From contig CALFBH010000031.1 in NCBI GenBank assembly GCA_937951615.1, forward strand, positions 1-64,000: a DNA stretch of 64,000 bases. The letters are read 5' to 3'. Source of the stretch: an uncultured Saprospiraceae bacterium. GTDB lineage: Bacteria; Bacteroidota; Bacteroidia; Chitinophagales; Saprospiraceae. Made by a program: the position numbers and the translations under genes. The notes below the pieces were generated by a model. It worked only from the letters and a program-made list of their open reading frames with translations. It had not been told where the DNA came from and did not search any database. Every line of letters starts with the position of its first letter. The first letter of the stretch is position 1. Positions 51,180 through 60,491 of the stretch are shown in pieces.

Positions 51180-52763
51180 ATGAAAGTACCCGTTCTCATC
51201 ATAGGAGCAGGTCCCACCGGACTCAGTATGGCAGCTTACCTCAGCAGGTTCGGCATCGCTTATCGAATCATTGATAAAAAAGCAGGCCCGTCCATCCATT
51301 CCAAAGCACTCGGCGTTCAGGCACGTACACTGGAAATTTTCGACTGGCTTGGTATCGCGGAAGAAGCGACCAGACAAGGCTATCCTGTACAAAACCTTGC
51401 TCCACATTTTGCCGGACGCCGCATATTTACCTTGCGCATGGACAACCTCGGACAAGGCGAAAGTCCATTTCCTTATGTCCTTATCTTAGAACAAAATAAA
51501 ACAGAAAACCTACTGATCGACTACCTCAAAACACAGCAACAACAAATCGAATGGGATACAGCACTCTTGTCTTTACAGCAAGATGAAAACGGTGTCAAAG
51601 CCCGCATCAAGACACCCACTGGCGAAGAAGTGATAGAAGCCGACTGGCTCATTGGAGCAGATGGTGCCAGCAGTCCTGTGCGACACGAATTGGGCATCCC
51701 ATTTGAAGGCGGAACCTATGAGCATTTATTCCTGCTTGCCGATGCAAAGCTCACTGGTGATTTCGATAATAAAAGTATTCACATCCATTCCAAAGGCAAC
51801 ACTTTTCTAGGTATTTTTCCGATGACAGGCGACCATCGTACCCGTGTGATAGGCATTGTGCCAGAGGAATTGCAGGACAAAAAAGACCTCAGTTTTGATG
51901 ACCTGCGAAATTATTTTGAAAATTATTTTGATCTGGATATCAAACTCTCTGACTCGCGCTGGTTTTCGGTCTACAAACTGCATCACCGTTGCGTGGATGA
52001 GTTTCGGTCAGGACGCTGTTTTCTAGCTGGTGACTCGGCACACATCCATAGTCCGGCTGGTGGGCAAGGCATGAATACCGGCATTCAGGATGCCTGGAAT
52101 CTTGCCTGGAAACTGGCACTTGTCATCCAAAACCAAGCTTCCGAAAAGCTATTGGACAGCTATAATGAAGAACGCCTGCCCAATGCTCGCTTTTTACTAA
52201 AATCTACCGACCGCCTCTTTGAAAGCATTGTCACTTCGAGCCGGTCGGGACGACTATTTCGACAATACATTTTCCCTCACGTCATGGGTTTTGCCACCAA
52301 GTTCCGAAAACTTCGACTGGCTATCTTTCGACGTTTTTCACAAACAGGCATCCACTATCGCAGCAGCTCGCTCAATAGCTCTTCTGGCAGCTTCGCTCGC
52401 AAAGCTCCGCGCCCTGGTGATCGCACGCCATTGGTCTATTTTCAACAGCCAGGGAAAACGCAACCTACATCTGTTTTCAAACTCATGCCACAAGCCGGTT
52501 TTCATGTTTTATTATTTGGAACGGCACAACAAGCCGATGCTTTACAAACACAATTCGATACTGACTTCCCAAAACTGTTCCACGTCCACCCCATTCCAAA
52601 AGAAAAAAATGAAGCGGCTTTTCGCCAATATGGTATCAAAAAAGAAGGCTTATTCCTCGTGCGTCCCGACGGGCATATTTGCTATCGCAGTCAGACGATA
52701 AGCTTAGTGGACGTACAGGCATTTTTTATCCAGCACATCAAAAAAAAGCAACGTCCCATTTAA
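51180..52763 (+). CDS. FAD-dependent aromatic-type monooxygenase
   Basis: The 527-aa protein belongs to the class A flavin monooxygenase group (PheA/TfdB/MhpA-like), which hydroxylates aromatic or polyketide substrates with NAD(P)H. The dinucleotide fold motif is IIGAGPTGLSMA (about 6-17), the DG motif WLIGADGASSPVR (about 157-169) and the FAD-ribityl GDSAHIHSPAGGQGMNTG begins near residue 283. A C-terminal thioredoxin-like region (about 400-520) is also typical. Its substrate is unknown. The terminator starts inside its last codons. Confidence 0.92.
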   Translation: MKVPVLIIGAGPTGLSMAAYLSRFGIAYRIIDKKAGPSIHSKALGVQARTLEIFDWLGIAEEATRQGYPVQNLAPHFAGRRIFTLRMDNLGQGESPFPYVLILEQNKTENLLIDYLKTQQQQIEWDTALLSLQQDENGVKARIKTPTGEEVIEADWLIGADGASSPVRHELGIPFEGGTYEHLFLLADAKLTGDFDNKSIHIHSKGNTFLGIFPMTGDHRTRVIGIVPEELQDKKDLSFDDLRNYFENYFDLDIKLSDSRWFSVYKLHHRCVDEFRSGRCFLAGDSAHIHSPAGGQGMNTGIQDAWNLAWKLALVIQNQASEKLLDSYNEERLPNARFLLKSTDRLFESIVTSSRSGRLFRQYIFPHVMGFATKFRKLRLAIFRRFSQTGIHYRSSSLNSSSGSFARKAPRPGDRTPLVYFQQPGKTQPTSVFKLMPQAGFHVLLFGTAQQADALQTQFDTDFPKLFHVHPIPKEKNEAAFRQYGIKKEGLFLVRPDGHICYRSQTISLVDVQAFFIQHIKKKQRPI

Positions 52764-52781
52764 TCTGGAACGTCGCTTTTT
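52741..52781 (+). terminator. terminator overlapping the monooxygenase stop codon
   Basis: AAAAAAGCAACGTCCC (52741-52756) pairs with GGAACGTCGCTTTTTT (52766-52781) with two mismatches. The TAA stop at 52761-52763 lies in its loop, so terminating ribosomes could affect the hairpin. Confidence 0.75.
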
Positions 52782-52811
52782 TAAAAATATATAGGAACAA
52801 GTAGATACTAT

Positions 52812-54746
52812 TTATTTCATCAAAGTCATTTTTTCTGTTTTTAAATATTTCCCGACCTGTATAGTATAATAATACATACCTGCTGGATAATTGCTTCCGT
52901 CAAATAAAACAACATGCATTCCTTTTGTCCTCTGTTCATTATTGACCAAAGCGGCTATTTGCTTGCCAGTAAGGTCAGATACAATAAGCGTAACAGGGCT
53001 GTCTTCCGGCAATACATACTCAATAGAGGTTTGTCCGGTAAAAGGATTGGGAAAGTTGCGTAGCCCAAGTTGAGCTAGTTCGTCCAAATCAGGCGTATTA
53101 GTTGCCAAGGCAGAAGATGTACCATCAGGAATTTCATTCGTATCATTTGCGATAAGCGCACCACCACAACCATCAATGAAAGCGTGAAAATCACTACCAT
53201 CTCTGGCATGGAATCCAGGCGAGAGCGTCACCGCATTACCCGCATCATAATCTACATTGGCACCGCTATTGACAATATTGACACCCGTTATATTATTAGA
53301 AGCTTCGAGGTCTATATTGTTTCCCGAATTGTACGTCGTGGTAACAGTTATATTTGTCGGACATCCTCCTGGGCAGGCACTTTTGCAGGATGCACTATTG
53401 AAGCGACTTCTAATTAAGTTGCCAGGTTGTGGCCCGAAACCTAAATTGAGATTAATGCCGAAACTAGTAACATGACAATAACTCATTATAGTACCGCCAT
53501 TGGAAGGCGTAGGCCCTGGGTTGCAACATGAAGAACATTGATTGAAATTATCGTCTTCCTGCGTTACACAATTATCTATTGGACCGCCTGTCCACCCACA
53601 CCACTGCGTATGTCGTGAACCAAAATTATGTCCCATTTCATGCGCAAAAACCATAACTTCCCAACTAAATGTAGGTAAAGGAGTAACCGTTGTTCCCAAA
53701 TTTGCACTAACGGCATAAGAGTAGGCAGAATTACACAGTACGTCCAGATAAGCAATACCTCCACCAAGACTTCTGGTAGATATTAGATGTGCCAAATCCC
53801 CATTAAAAGATGTTCTGTACAAGCGAAAAGCACTCAAGGCATCAGATGTATTATTAGAGCTTGCATAGGGATCGGCAGATGCCCATACAAATAACTGTGA
53901 TAAATTGACCCCAAGACTTTCATTGGTATATAATGTCTTGACCTCGTTGAAAAGTGCCGCTACAAAATTAGCTACATTGGCCGTGCTGCTTCCGTGGCTC
54001 TGATAAGTTGCATAATCTGCTTCTACATAAACATCTATGCAATCATCCACACTTTTTTCCTCATTATCTCCCTTTTTTCCCTGCCTGGGCGGTTTCATAT
54101 TTTCTTCAACTCCACAAGAAAAATTATTTTGAACTTTCAATTCCCTGTCATTGTATAAAACATAAGTATCGGGTTGGTCTTCTGTTTGTCCCAATACATA
54201 ATTTCCATTATGGTCAGACATCAGTCCTCTTATGTGATTGTCAAAAAAACTAAAAGCGACCAAAGATCCCGGACTGTCCTTTATAATGCCCTGATAAAAT
54301 ATGCCAGAAATTTGCGAGGCATCAATGCTGCTGCCATCACTAACTTCTACCTGAAAATCATCTGAAAATATATTAACTTCCATCAATTCAACCTCAAAAC
54401 TTTGTGTGGCTGATACCGGAATACTTAGCGTGATATAATCCCGACGGTTCTCAAACAACTTGGTGAGTTCTTTAGTATTTAGCTCAAGATATACGGCATC
54501 TTCAACATAATTACTGTATTCAGCCTGTCTGTCCTGACTGGAGACTTCAAGTAGGGATACTGGGCTAAACGACTTAGTAGCTTTTAGTACTTCTACTTGC
54601 TGTGCAATCAGGTTTGGCGTATGCGTGTGTGGGCTTGTGGTATTGCCCAACTGCGTGTCTTTAATCAGGTCTTGCCCAATTGCGGACGAGCCTGCAAGGA
54701 GCAGCAAATACCACGTAGCAACGATATAAATTATTTTCAATTTCAT
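52812..54746 (-). CDS. secreted reprolysin-like metalloprotease (M12B-type) with T9SS sorting domain
   Basis: The 644-aa protein has a signal peptide (to about 25) and a long propeptide-like N-terminal region. The zinc motif is HEMGHNFGSRH (near residue 375), with a Met-turn in GGTIMSYCH. A Cys-rich stretch (CSSCCNPG) lies between. Further on is a coat-hanger-stack-like repeat (NNIDLEASNNITGVNIVNSG; key part DLEASNNITG). Last is a T9SS type A domain (RNFPNPFTGQTSIEYVLP and an MKxLMK-type tail). Export and cell-surface attachment are expected. The upstream gene ends only 1 bp away. Confidence 0.88.
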   Translation of the reverse strand: MKLKIIYIVATWYLLLLAGSSAIGQDLIKDTQLGNTTSPHTHTPNLIAQQVEVLKATKSFSPVSLLEVSSQDRQAEYSNYVEDAVYLELNTKELTKLFENRRDYITLSIPVSATQSFEVELMEVNIFSDDFQVEVSDGSSIDASQISGIFYQGIIKDSPGSLVAFSFFDNHIRGLMSDHNGNYVLGQTEDQPDTYVLYNDRELKVQNNFSCGVEENMKPPRQGKKGDNEEKSVDDCIDVYVEADYATYQSHGSSTANVANFVAALFNEVKTLYTNESLGVNLSQLFVWASADPYASSNNTSDALSAFRLYRTSFNGDLAHLISTRSLGGGIAYLDVLCNSAYSYAVSANLGTTVTPLPTFSWEVMVFAHEMGHNFGSRHTQWCGWTGGPIDNCVTQEDDNFNQCSSCCNPGPTPSNGGTIMSYCHVTSFGINLNLGFGPQPGNLIRSRFNSASCKSACPGGCPTNITVTTTYNSGNNIDLEASNNITGVNIVNSGANVDYDAGNAVTLSPGFHARDGSDFHAFIDGCGGALIANDTNEIPDGTSSALATNTPDLDELAQLGLRNFPNPFTGQTSIEYVLPEDSPVTLIVSDLTGKQIAALVNNEQRTKGMHVVLFDGSNYPAGMYYYTIQVGKYLKTEKMTLMK

Positions 54747-54747
54747 A

Positions 54748-55797
54748 TTATTTTTGTTTAGCTGCTTGTTGTTTTAGTTCCTCGTTTTCATTCTTCAACT
54801 GATTGATTTCTTTCTTCATTTGAATTAGGTGCAACATCATTTCCTCAATTTTGGCTTGCTGAAGGCGGCTGACCTCTCCCAGCGATACTTCGCCGCCCAT
54901 ATCTGCTTCCGATTCAAAGCCAAGTAAGTGTCCTTTTTCTTCGATGTGCTGCTCTTCTTCTTCGAGTGTAGGTAGTTGATAATCATCATAAAAAACATAA
55001 TCACTCCAGCCTGTTTCTACTTTGACTTCTTTTGCTCGGATGTTGCCATTCACGGAGAGTTTATAGGTTGGGTTGGTTGTTCCTATGCCTACGTTGCCAC
55101 TAGATGTGATACGCATTTTTTCACTGTTATTAATCCGGAATGCCGTATAGTTGTCTTTTGCCGCGAGGTACGACCAATTTCCGTCACCGTCCAATAAACC
55201 AAAATTTGCGCCGTTTCCATCCCCATAAACTCTTCCGTATTGGGTATTTTCTTTGTCTCTCAAAATAAATTGAGTCACTGTGCTATTATTGCTATTCCAG
55301 TAAAGTGCAGTAGCATTATCTCCAATTAGTCTCTGTACATCTCCGAAATAAAAGACTCTGGACGTACTCTTAATCCAGCCTGTAGCATATATAGAACCTA
55401 CAACGTGTAATTTGTATCCTGGGTTTGCAGTCCCTATTCCTACATTACCTGCCAGTCCGAGTCCGACCCTCCCGTTATTATAAAAAACATTGGTCTGCAC
55501 ATTGGCATTATATAATTGCAGGGTATATTTTGAATCAGTAGTTCTACCTCTGATGTGCATTCCATAGCCAGCTCCATGCGATAAATATACATCTGCGCCT
55601 GCTCCTCCCCGATTGGCGAAACGTCCCTGCCAACTGGTTTTATCTTTTCTTACATACAAAGAATAAGCATTGGTATTTGTACCAATATTTACATTGTCAT
55701 TTGTATTCATGTAAGTACCACCGTCCGTCCATTGTGCGAATGCTGCAAAAGGTATGCACAAGCTGGCGATGAATAAAGTTTTGATTAATGTTTTCAT
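54748..55797 (-). CDS. secreted tail-fibre-like protein with C-terminal coiled coil
   Basis: A 349-aa protein with a signal peptide (FAAFAQ, about residue 22). Repeated short beta motifs of the NVGIGTANPGYKLHV and NVGIGTTNPTYKLSV type follow, as in bacterial fibre-like surface proteins. A conserved block (KEVKVETGWSDYVFYDDYQL) leads to a C-terminal coiled coil (about 310-349). This arrangement is common in Bacteroidota surface proteins that trimerise. It is just upstream of the M12B protease gene (1-bp gap), suggesting a shared transcript. Confidence 0.75.
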   Translation of the reverse strand: MKTLIKTLFIASLCIPFAAFAQWTDGGTYMNTNDNVNIGTNTNAYSLYVRKDKTSWQGRFANRGGAGADVYLSHGAGYGMHIRGRTTDSKYTLQLYNANVQTNVFYNNGRVGLGLAGNVGIGTANPGYKLHVVGSIYATGWIKSTSRVFYFGDVQRLIGDNATALYWNSNNSTVTQFILRDKENTQYGRVYGDGNGANFGLLDGDGNWSYLAAKDNYTAFRINNSEKMRITSSGNVGIGTTNPTYKLSVNGNIRAKEVKVETGWSDYVFYDDYQLPTLEEEEQHIEEKGHLLGFESEADMGGEVSLGEVSRLQQAKIEEMMLHLIQMKKEINQLKNENEELKQQAAKQK

Positions 55798-56182
55798 TGT
55801 TTATAGTTTTGTTTAAAAGATAAATCATTGTCTGAAAATCTACATATACACCTCAGTTATTACAAAAAAGATTTACTTATTTGTTTTTTAACATTATGAT
55901 TTAATAGTTCAAATATATTAAAATGATATTTAAATTACAAACAATCTATTATTTTTATCATATTTTAATTTAAACCTGCTTCTGTAGATAATTTACTCAT
56001 TATGCCTTCAATCAGCATATTGGATCTACTTTTTTCCAATATGCTCTCATCTTGAAAAATAGATAGAAATGTTTTAACTTTAAGAAACGTTCAAAAGAGC
56101 AGCGAATAGCTTCTCCCGCATTTCTATCGAAATTAGGTTTGGGACAAGCACAGGTAAACGAACACACTCAATCAACCAAAAC
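55798..56182. other. AT-rich divergent region
   Basis: A 385-bp gap without a supported gene. A box TAGGTTTG at 56134-56141 fits the -7 consensus for the downstream plus-strand gene. No repeat is evident. Confidence 0.6.
56134..56141 (+). promoter_or_regulatory. -7 box TAGGTTTG
   Basis: Fits TAnnTTTG, 41 bases before the ATG at 56183. The -33 element is not clear. Confidence 0.45.
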
Positions 56183-57724
56183 ATGCTACGAGTCATCACT
56201 TTCTGCCTATTACTATCTATCTCCTTCACAGCATTTGCGCAAAGCGTATATAACTGGAATGACCATATCGCACCTATTATTTACGAAAACTGTTCGTCCT
56301 GTCACCATGATGGTGGCATTGCGCCCTTCAATCTGATGACCTACCAAGACGTGGTGACTTGGGCAGAAGAAGTGCATGAAGCCATGGAAGATCGCGAAAT
56401 GCCCCCCTGGCCAGCTGACCCCGATTACCGAAATTTTGTAGGCGAAGTCATCCTCGACCAGGCAGAAATAGATCTGGTACACGACTGGATGCTGGAAGGT
56501 ATGGCTTTGGGCGATCCTAGCGAAGTACCTGACCCTCCCGTTTTTGGCGAAAATGGTTCTTTGCTAGACCGTATTGATTATACCGTAGCCATCGAGCCTT
56601 ATACTTTGCAAAGCAATACCGATGAATATCGCTGGTTTGTCATTGAAACCAATTTTACCACCCCCGTGTATATCAGCAAACTTGAAGTATTTCCCGGACT
56701 GCCTGCAATTGTACATCATGCCGATTTGTCTTACGATAATACAGGCAATTCTCTGGCAAATGACCTGCTCGATCCACTTCCCGGCTTCAATCAAGGAACT
56801 GGCACGCCAACTTATAGTTTTTACATCAATGCCTGGCAGCCAGGCGGCAATCCTGCTATTTATCCTGACGACTGGGGCATTCGTGTGCCGCCCGGAGCAG
56901 ATTTTGTCATTGAAATCCATTATGGTCCAGGCGGCATTGGGATGGTGGATTCTACCAAAATGAATTTGCAGTTTATACAAAATCCACAAAACACAAGACC
57001 TGTGGAAGTTGGCTGGCTTTTATACGATACTGCGCCCTGTCTGGTCGATGGACCGCTGGTCATTCCTGCCAATCAGGTCGTTACTTTCCATCAGGAATCT
57101 GCGCCTTTGCAGAATGACATGTCGCTGATTTCTATTTGTCCACACATGCATCAGTTGGGCAAGTCTTATCGAGTTTGGTTTGAATCGCCCGCAGGGGACT
57201 CTGTGCCATTGATTGACATTCCACAATGGGATTTTCACTGGCAGAAATATTATACCTTCCAGCAAATACAAAAAATTCCGGCAGGCTCTATTTTGAAAAG
57301 TGAAGGTGTTTATGATAATACTGTAAACAATGATGAGAACCCCAACAGCCCACCACAAACCGTCACAAAAGGCTGGACGACGGAAGACGAAATGTTTCTC
57401 TGTTATTTCATTTATGCCGATTATGAAGCAGGCGATGAAAATATCATTCTCGACAGTACTTTGCTGACCAGTGTTCCCCCATTGCCCGAAAGGGAACTTG
57501 ATTTTACCTTGTTTCCCAATCCTGCCAAACAAGCCTTATACATACAAGCAGATATGGACAGTAAATTTCAATATCGAATTATCAATGTATTCGGACAAGT
57601 ATTACACGATAGTGAAATGCCCAAACAAGATGCCGTGAATATTGACTTTCTGCCCAATGGGTTGTATTATTTGGAATTGTATAATGAGAATATCAATTCC
57701 TCTAAGGCTTTTGTGAAGATGTGA
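56183..57724 (+). CDS. secreted protein with a heme c site, a copper-monooxygenase-like fold and a T9SS domain
   Basis: The 513-aa protein has a signal peptide (to about residue 20). A single CxxCH motif follows (CSSCH, Cys37 to His41) in a planctomycete-type cytochrome region, with MPPWPADP further on. The central part resembles type II copper, ascorbate-dependent monooxygenase folds (PHM-like). It has VHHADL (about 175), EIHYGPGG (about 243) and CPHMHQLGKSYR (about 318), which could ligate copper. The C-terminus is a T9SS type A sorting domain (LFPNPAKQALYI). Substrate is unknown, and the copper sites are read from motifs only. Confidence 0.75.
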   Translation: MLRVITFCLLLSISFTAFAQSVYNWNDHIAPIIYENCSSCHHDGGIAPFNLMTYQDVVTWAEEVHEAMEDREMPPWPADPDYRNFVGEVILDQAEIDLVHDWMLEGMALGDPSEVPDPPVFGENGSLLDRIDYTVAIEPYTLQSNTDEYRWFVIETNFTTPVYISKLEVFPGLPAIVHHADLSYDNTGNSLANDLLDPLPGFNQGTGTPTYSFYINAWQPGGNPAIYPDDWGIRVPPGADFVIEIHYGPGGIGMVDSTKMNLQFIQNPQNTRPVEVGWLLYDTAPCLVDGPLVIPANQVVTFHQESAPLQNDMSLISICPHMHQLGKSYRVWFESPAGDSVPLIDIPQWDFHWQKYYTFQQIQKIPAGSILKSEGVYDNTVNNDENPNSPPQTVTKGWTTEDEMFLCYFIYADYEAGDENIILDSTLLTSVPPLPERELDFTLFPNPAKQALYIQADMDSKFQYRIINVFGQVLHDSEMPKQDAVNIDFLPNGLYYLELYNENINSSKAFVKM

Positions 57725-57743
57725 GGAGGAAGCTAAAAGTAAA

Positions 57744-57760
57744 TCAGGCTTCCAACCTGA
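57744..57760. repeat. short palindrome TCAGGCTTCCAACCTGA, copy 2
   Basis: The reverse complement of this copy matches copy 1 at 37220 over about 19 bp (GGTCAGGYTGGAAGCCTGA). It lies after the preceding gene and before coaX. Confidence 0.65.
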
Positions 57761-57935
57761 CCAGCATAAAAATAAATTCCAAAAAGGAAAAATCCAAATT
57801 CCAAAACAACTCAATAACCCGTAACTCGCCAACACTCGTAACACAGACATTCCTCTTTGTGAAAATACAGACGAGAATGTCTCTGCTACTCGAAAAACTC
57901 GCAACCCAACAACTCGCAACTCATTAAAAAAACTG

Positions 57936-57943
57936 TAACTTTG
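57936..57943 (+). promoter_or_regulatory. -7 box TAACTTTG next to the coaX start codon
   Basis: The box ends only 4 bases before the ATG at 57948, so transcription would start at or near the A of the ATG. This would give a leaderless mRNA. Confidence 0.5.
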
Positions 57944-57947
57944 CCCT

Positions 57948-58691
57948 ATGAACTTAGCGATAGACATCGGCAACTCTCGTGCAAAACTGGGCGTATTTGA
58001 CGGACAAACCTTGATACATCGTCCTGTATTGAAAAAAGTAAGCCTTGAAAATATCAAAGCCCTCGTCGATGAATTTTCCATTCAACAAACCATTCTTTCT
58101 ACCGTCGCGGATTATCCTGAAGCCTTAGATACTTATTTGCAGGACAAAACGTTTTATGTAAAATTATCGCCAGACACGCTTTTGCCTATTCAAAATGATT
58201 ATAAAACGCCCGAAACGTTGGGCAGAGATCGGATTGCAGCAGCAGCAGGTGCCTGGCATTTACATCCCGGCGAACATGCGCTTGTCATTGATGCTGGCAC
58301 TTGTATCACGATTGATTTTGTACACAAAGATGGCATCTATATGGGCGGTACAATTACACCAGGCATTCGACTCCGATATAAAGCCATGCACCATTTCACG
58401 GCAAGATTGCCATTGGTGAAGAGGCAGCGTTTAGACCATTACATCGGTTATAGTACGGAAAGCTGCATGAGAGTTGGGGCACAAATGGGCGCAGAACTGG
58501 AAATTGACGGCTTTATTTCACATTATAAAAAAGAATTTGGTGAAATTAACGTTTTAATAACCGGCGGAGATGCCAATTATTTTGTATCTCAACTTAAAAA
58601 TCAGATATTTGCACACCCAAATTTAGTCCTGACCGGGCTGAATCAGATTCTTGAACATAATCGAAATAATTGTGGAATTGTGGAATTGTAA
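57948..58691 (+). CDS. coaX: type III pantothenate kinase
   Basis: CoaX phosphorylates pantothenate, the first step of coenzyme A synthesis. The 247-aa enzyme is of the ASKHA-fold type. It has DIGNSRAKLGVFDG at residues 5-18, ETLGRDRIAAAAG (about 85-97), VIDAGTCITIDFV (about 108-120) and MGGTITPGIRLR. It lacks the N-terminal features of CoaA types. The gene for an outer-membrane protein follows on the same strand. Confidence 0.95.
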   Translation: MNLAIDIGNSRAKLGVFDGQTLIHRPVLKKVSLENIKALVDEFSIQQTILSTVADYPEALDTYLQDKTFYVKLSPDTLLPIQNDYKTPETLGRDRIAAAAGAWHLHPGEHALVIDAGTCITIDFVHKDGIYMGGTITPGIRLRYKAMHHFTARLPLVKRQRLDHYIGYSTESCMRVGAQMGAELEIDGFISHYKKEFGEINVLITGGDANYFVSQLKNQIFAHPNLVLTGLNQILEHNRNNCGIVEL

Positions 58692-58749
58692 AATTGCACG
58701 ATATACAATCACACAATTATCACAATCACACAATTAGAAAAAGTCCTAC

Positions 58750-60111
58750 ATGAAATATAAAATTCTTTGCCTTCTACTTTTCGCAGCCTTTCAGACTGCT
58801 TATGCACAAATACAAGACAATTCTCCATATTCCCGTTTTGGCTTGGGCGACCTCAATCACACCGCTTTGGGTATCAATAATGCGATGGGTGGTATCACGA
58901 CTGCCTTTTCCAATTATTACAGCCTCAATCCTGGCAATCCGGCCTCTTATGCCGATTTGACTTATACCGCTTTTGAAACGGGGATTGATGCACGTATTTC
59001 CCAATTGACTTCTGGCGATGAAACTTATAATAAAAGTACTGGTGGCTTGTCTTATTTTGCCATTGGCTTTCCGGTCTTCAATCCACTAAACCGAATGACC
59101 AAGAAAAAAGATTATCCTTTTGACTGGGGCATGAGTCTGGGCTTATTGCCGCACAGCACTATTGGTTACAACATAGAAAGCAGTGACAGCTCTGCATTGA
59201 TTGGCAATTTTGACCGATACAGTTCGGGAAAAGGGCAACGGTATAAATTGTACGGCGGAACAGCCATTAAAGCCAAAGGTCTTTCTTTTGGTGTGAATTT
59301 TAATTTGCTGTTTGGCAAAGTGAATAGAGAGTTGTTTGTTGATTTTAATAACACTACTGAATATTGGAACGACATTTCAACCAGCGGTATCAGTGCCAGT
59401 GGACTGGTTCTGGATTTGGGGTTACAATATGAATTGGTACTCAACAAACTGGAAGACACAAAAGAAGAAGCCAAGCGCAGAAATAAAACCCGTGTGATTG
59501 TCGGCGCAACTTATACACCCAATGCACAAGTCAAACTCACAGGCGATCAGAGTTATGGACGTACTCGCTATTCTTATGAAGCCTACGAGGAAGTGCGCGA
59601 AAATAATGCTTTTGTATATGACACCATATCTGGCAACCTTGGATTCACTGAAAAAATGACCTTGCCAGGGAGTTTTAGCGCAGGTTTTGCCATCAAAAAA
59701 GACCGTAAATGGATGTTTGGTGCAGACTTTAGGGCAACAAGCTGGGAAAAATATGTCAATCCAATTGAGCCAGAAACGCTTAAAAATACCTGGAGAGGAA
59801 GTTTTGGTTTTGAAGTCACGCCAAACGAACGCGCCTTTAATGCCTTCCTAAAAAGGATACGCTATCGCGCAGGCGCACATTATGGACTCGACCCTCGGGT
59901 GGTCAATGAAAAACAACTGACCAATTACGGACTGACGCTTGGTTTTGGTCTGCCAGTTATTCTGCCGCGTGGTGTGCCTTCTTTTGTCAATCTAGGCTTC
60001 GAAGTCGGACGGCAAGGGCATCCTGAAGTGATCGAAGAATCTTATTTTAAAACGTCTTTGTCTTTTACATTCAATGACAATTCCTGGTTCTTTAAGCGAA
60101 AATATCAGTAA
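58750..60111 (+). CDS. outer-membrane beta-barrel protein (FadL-like)
   Basis: A 453-aa protein with a signal peptide (to about residue 20). PYSRFGLGDLNHTALGINNA, then MGGITTAF and LNPGNPASYADL fit the N-terminal hatch of FadL-like/PorV-type outer-membrane proteins. The rest is alternating strands ending in an aromatic segment (SLSFTFNDNSWFFKRKYQ). It may transport hydrophobic compounds or serve the T9SS as a PorV-like shuttle. It lies 58 bp after coaX, a linkage often seen in Bacteroidota. Confidence 0.78.
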   Translation: MKYKILCLLLFAAFQTAYAQIQDNSPYSRFGLGDLNHTALGINNAMGGITTAFSNYYSLNPGNPASYADLTYTAFETGIDARISQLTSGDETYNKSTGGLSYFAIGFPVFNPLNRMTKKKDYPFDWGMSLGLLPHSTIGYNIESSDSSALIGNFDRYSSGKGQRYKLYGGTAIKAKGLSFGVNFNLLFGKVNRELFVDFNNTTEYWNDISTSGISASGLVLDLGLQYELVLNKLEDTKEEAKRRNKTRVIVGATYTPNAQVKLTGDQSYGRTRYSYEAYEEVRENNAFVYDTISGNLGFTEKMTLPGSFSAGFAIKKDRKWMFGADFRATSWEKYVNPIEPETLKNTWRGSFGFEVTPNERAFNAFLKRIRYRAGAHYGLDPRVVNEKQLTNYGLTLGFGLPVILPRGVPSFVNLGFEVGRQGHPEVIEESYFKTSLSFTFNDNSWFFKRKYQ

Positions 60112-60491
60112 AACCTCTATATAAGATCAACAAAAATTGATGAAAATTTAACCAAGTTTAATAGGTTTATTTTTAGCCGATTAAACATTAGGCAATATTA
60201 TCTTCGTCCAGAAGTCGAAAAAAACAATAGTTTTGGACGATTATCTTTTTGTATAAACAGCCAAAACTATCAAAAAAAGAGACTTTTGGACGATTATCTG
60301 TTTGGTGTTCATGACTAAATTGATCCCGACACAATCTACAAGTCATATCCTCGTTATAAAATAGTAAACCTCAAAAACCTGCACAAAGGAATACCAACAT
60401 ACCAACTTGGTACATTACTTGTTGGTACATTACAGTGTTATTTTCTGACATCTGACACCTATCTCCTGACCCCTAACAACTAAATTTAAAC
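60112..60491. repeat. gene-free region with a 16-bp direct repeat
   Basis: TTTTGGACGATTATCT occurs at 60231-60246 and 60284-60299. Between them ATAGTTTTGG pairs with CCAAAACTAT. A GGTACATTAC word repeats at 60410-60435. It may be a regulator-binding region for the following TPR gene. No gene is seen. Confidence 0.6.

Noticed and set aside
57602-58081. 159-aa minus-strand frame across coaX
   Set aside because: Antisense to well-supported genes and encoding repeat-derived sequence (SGWKPD).
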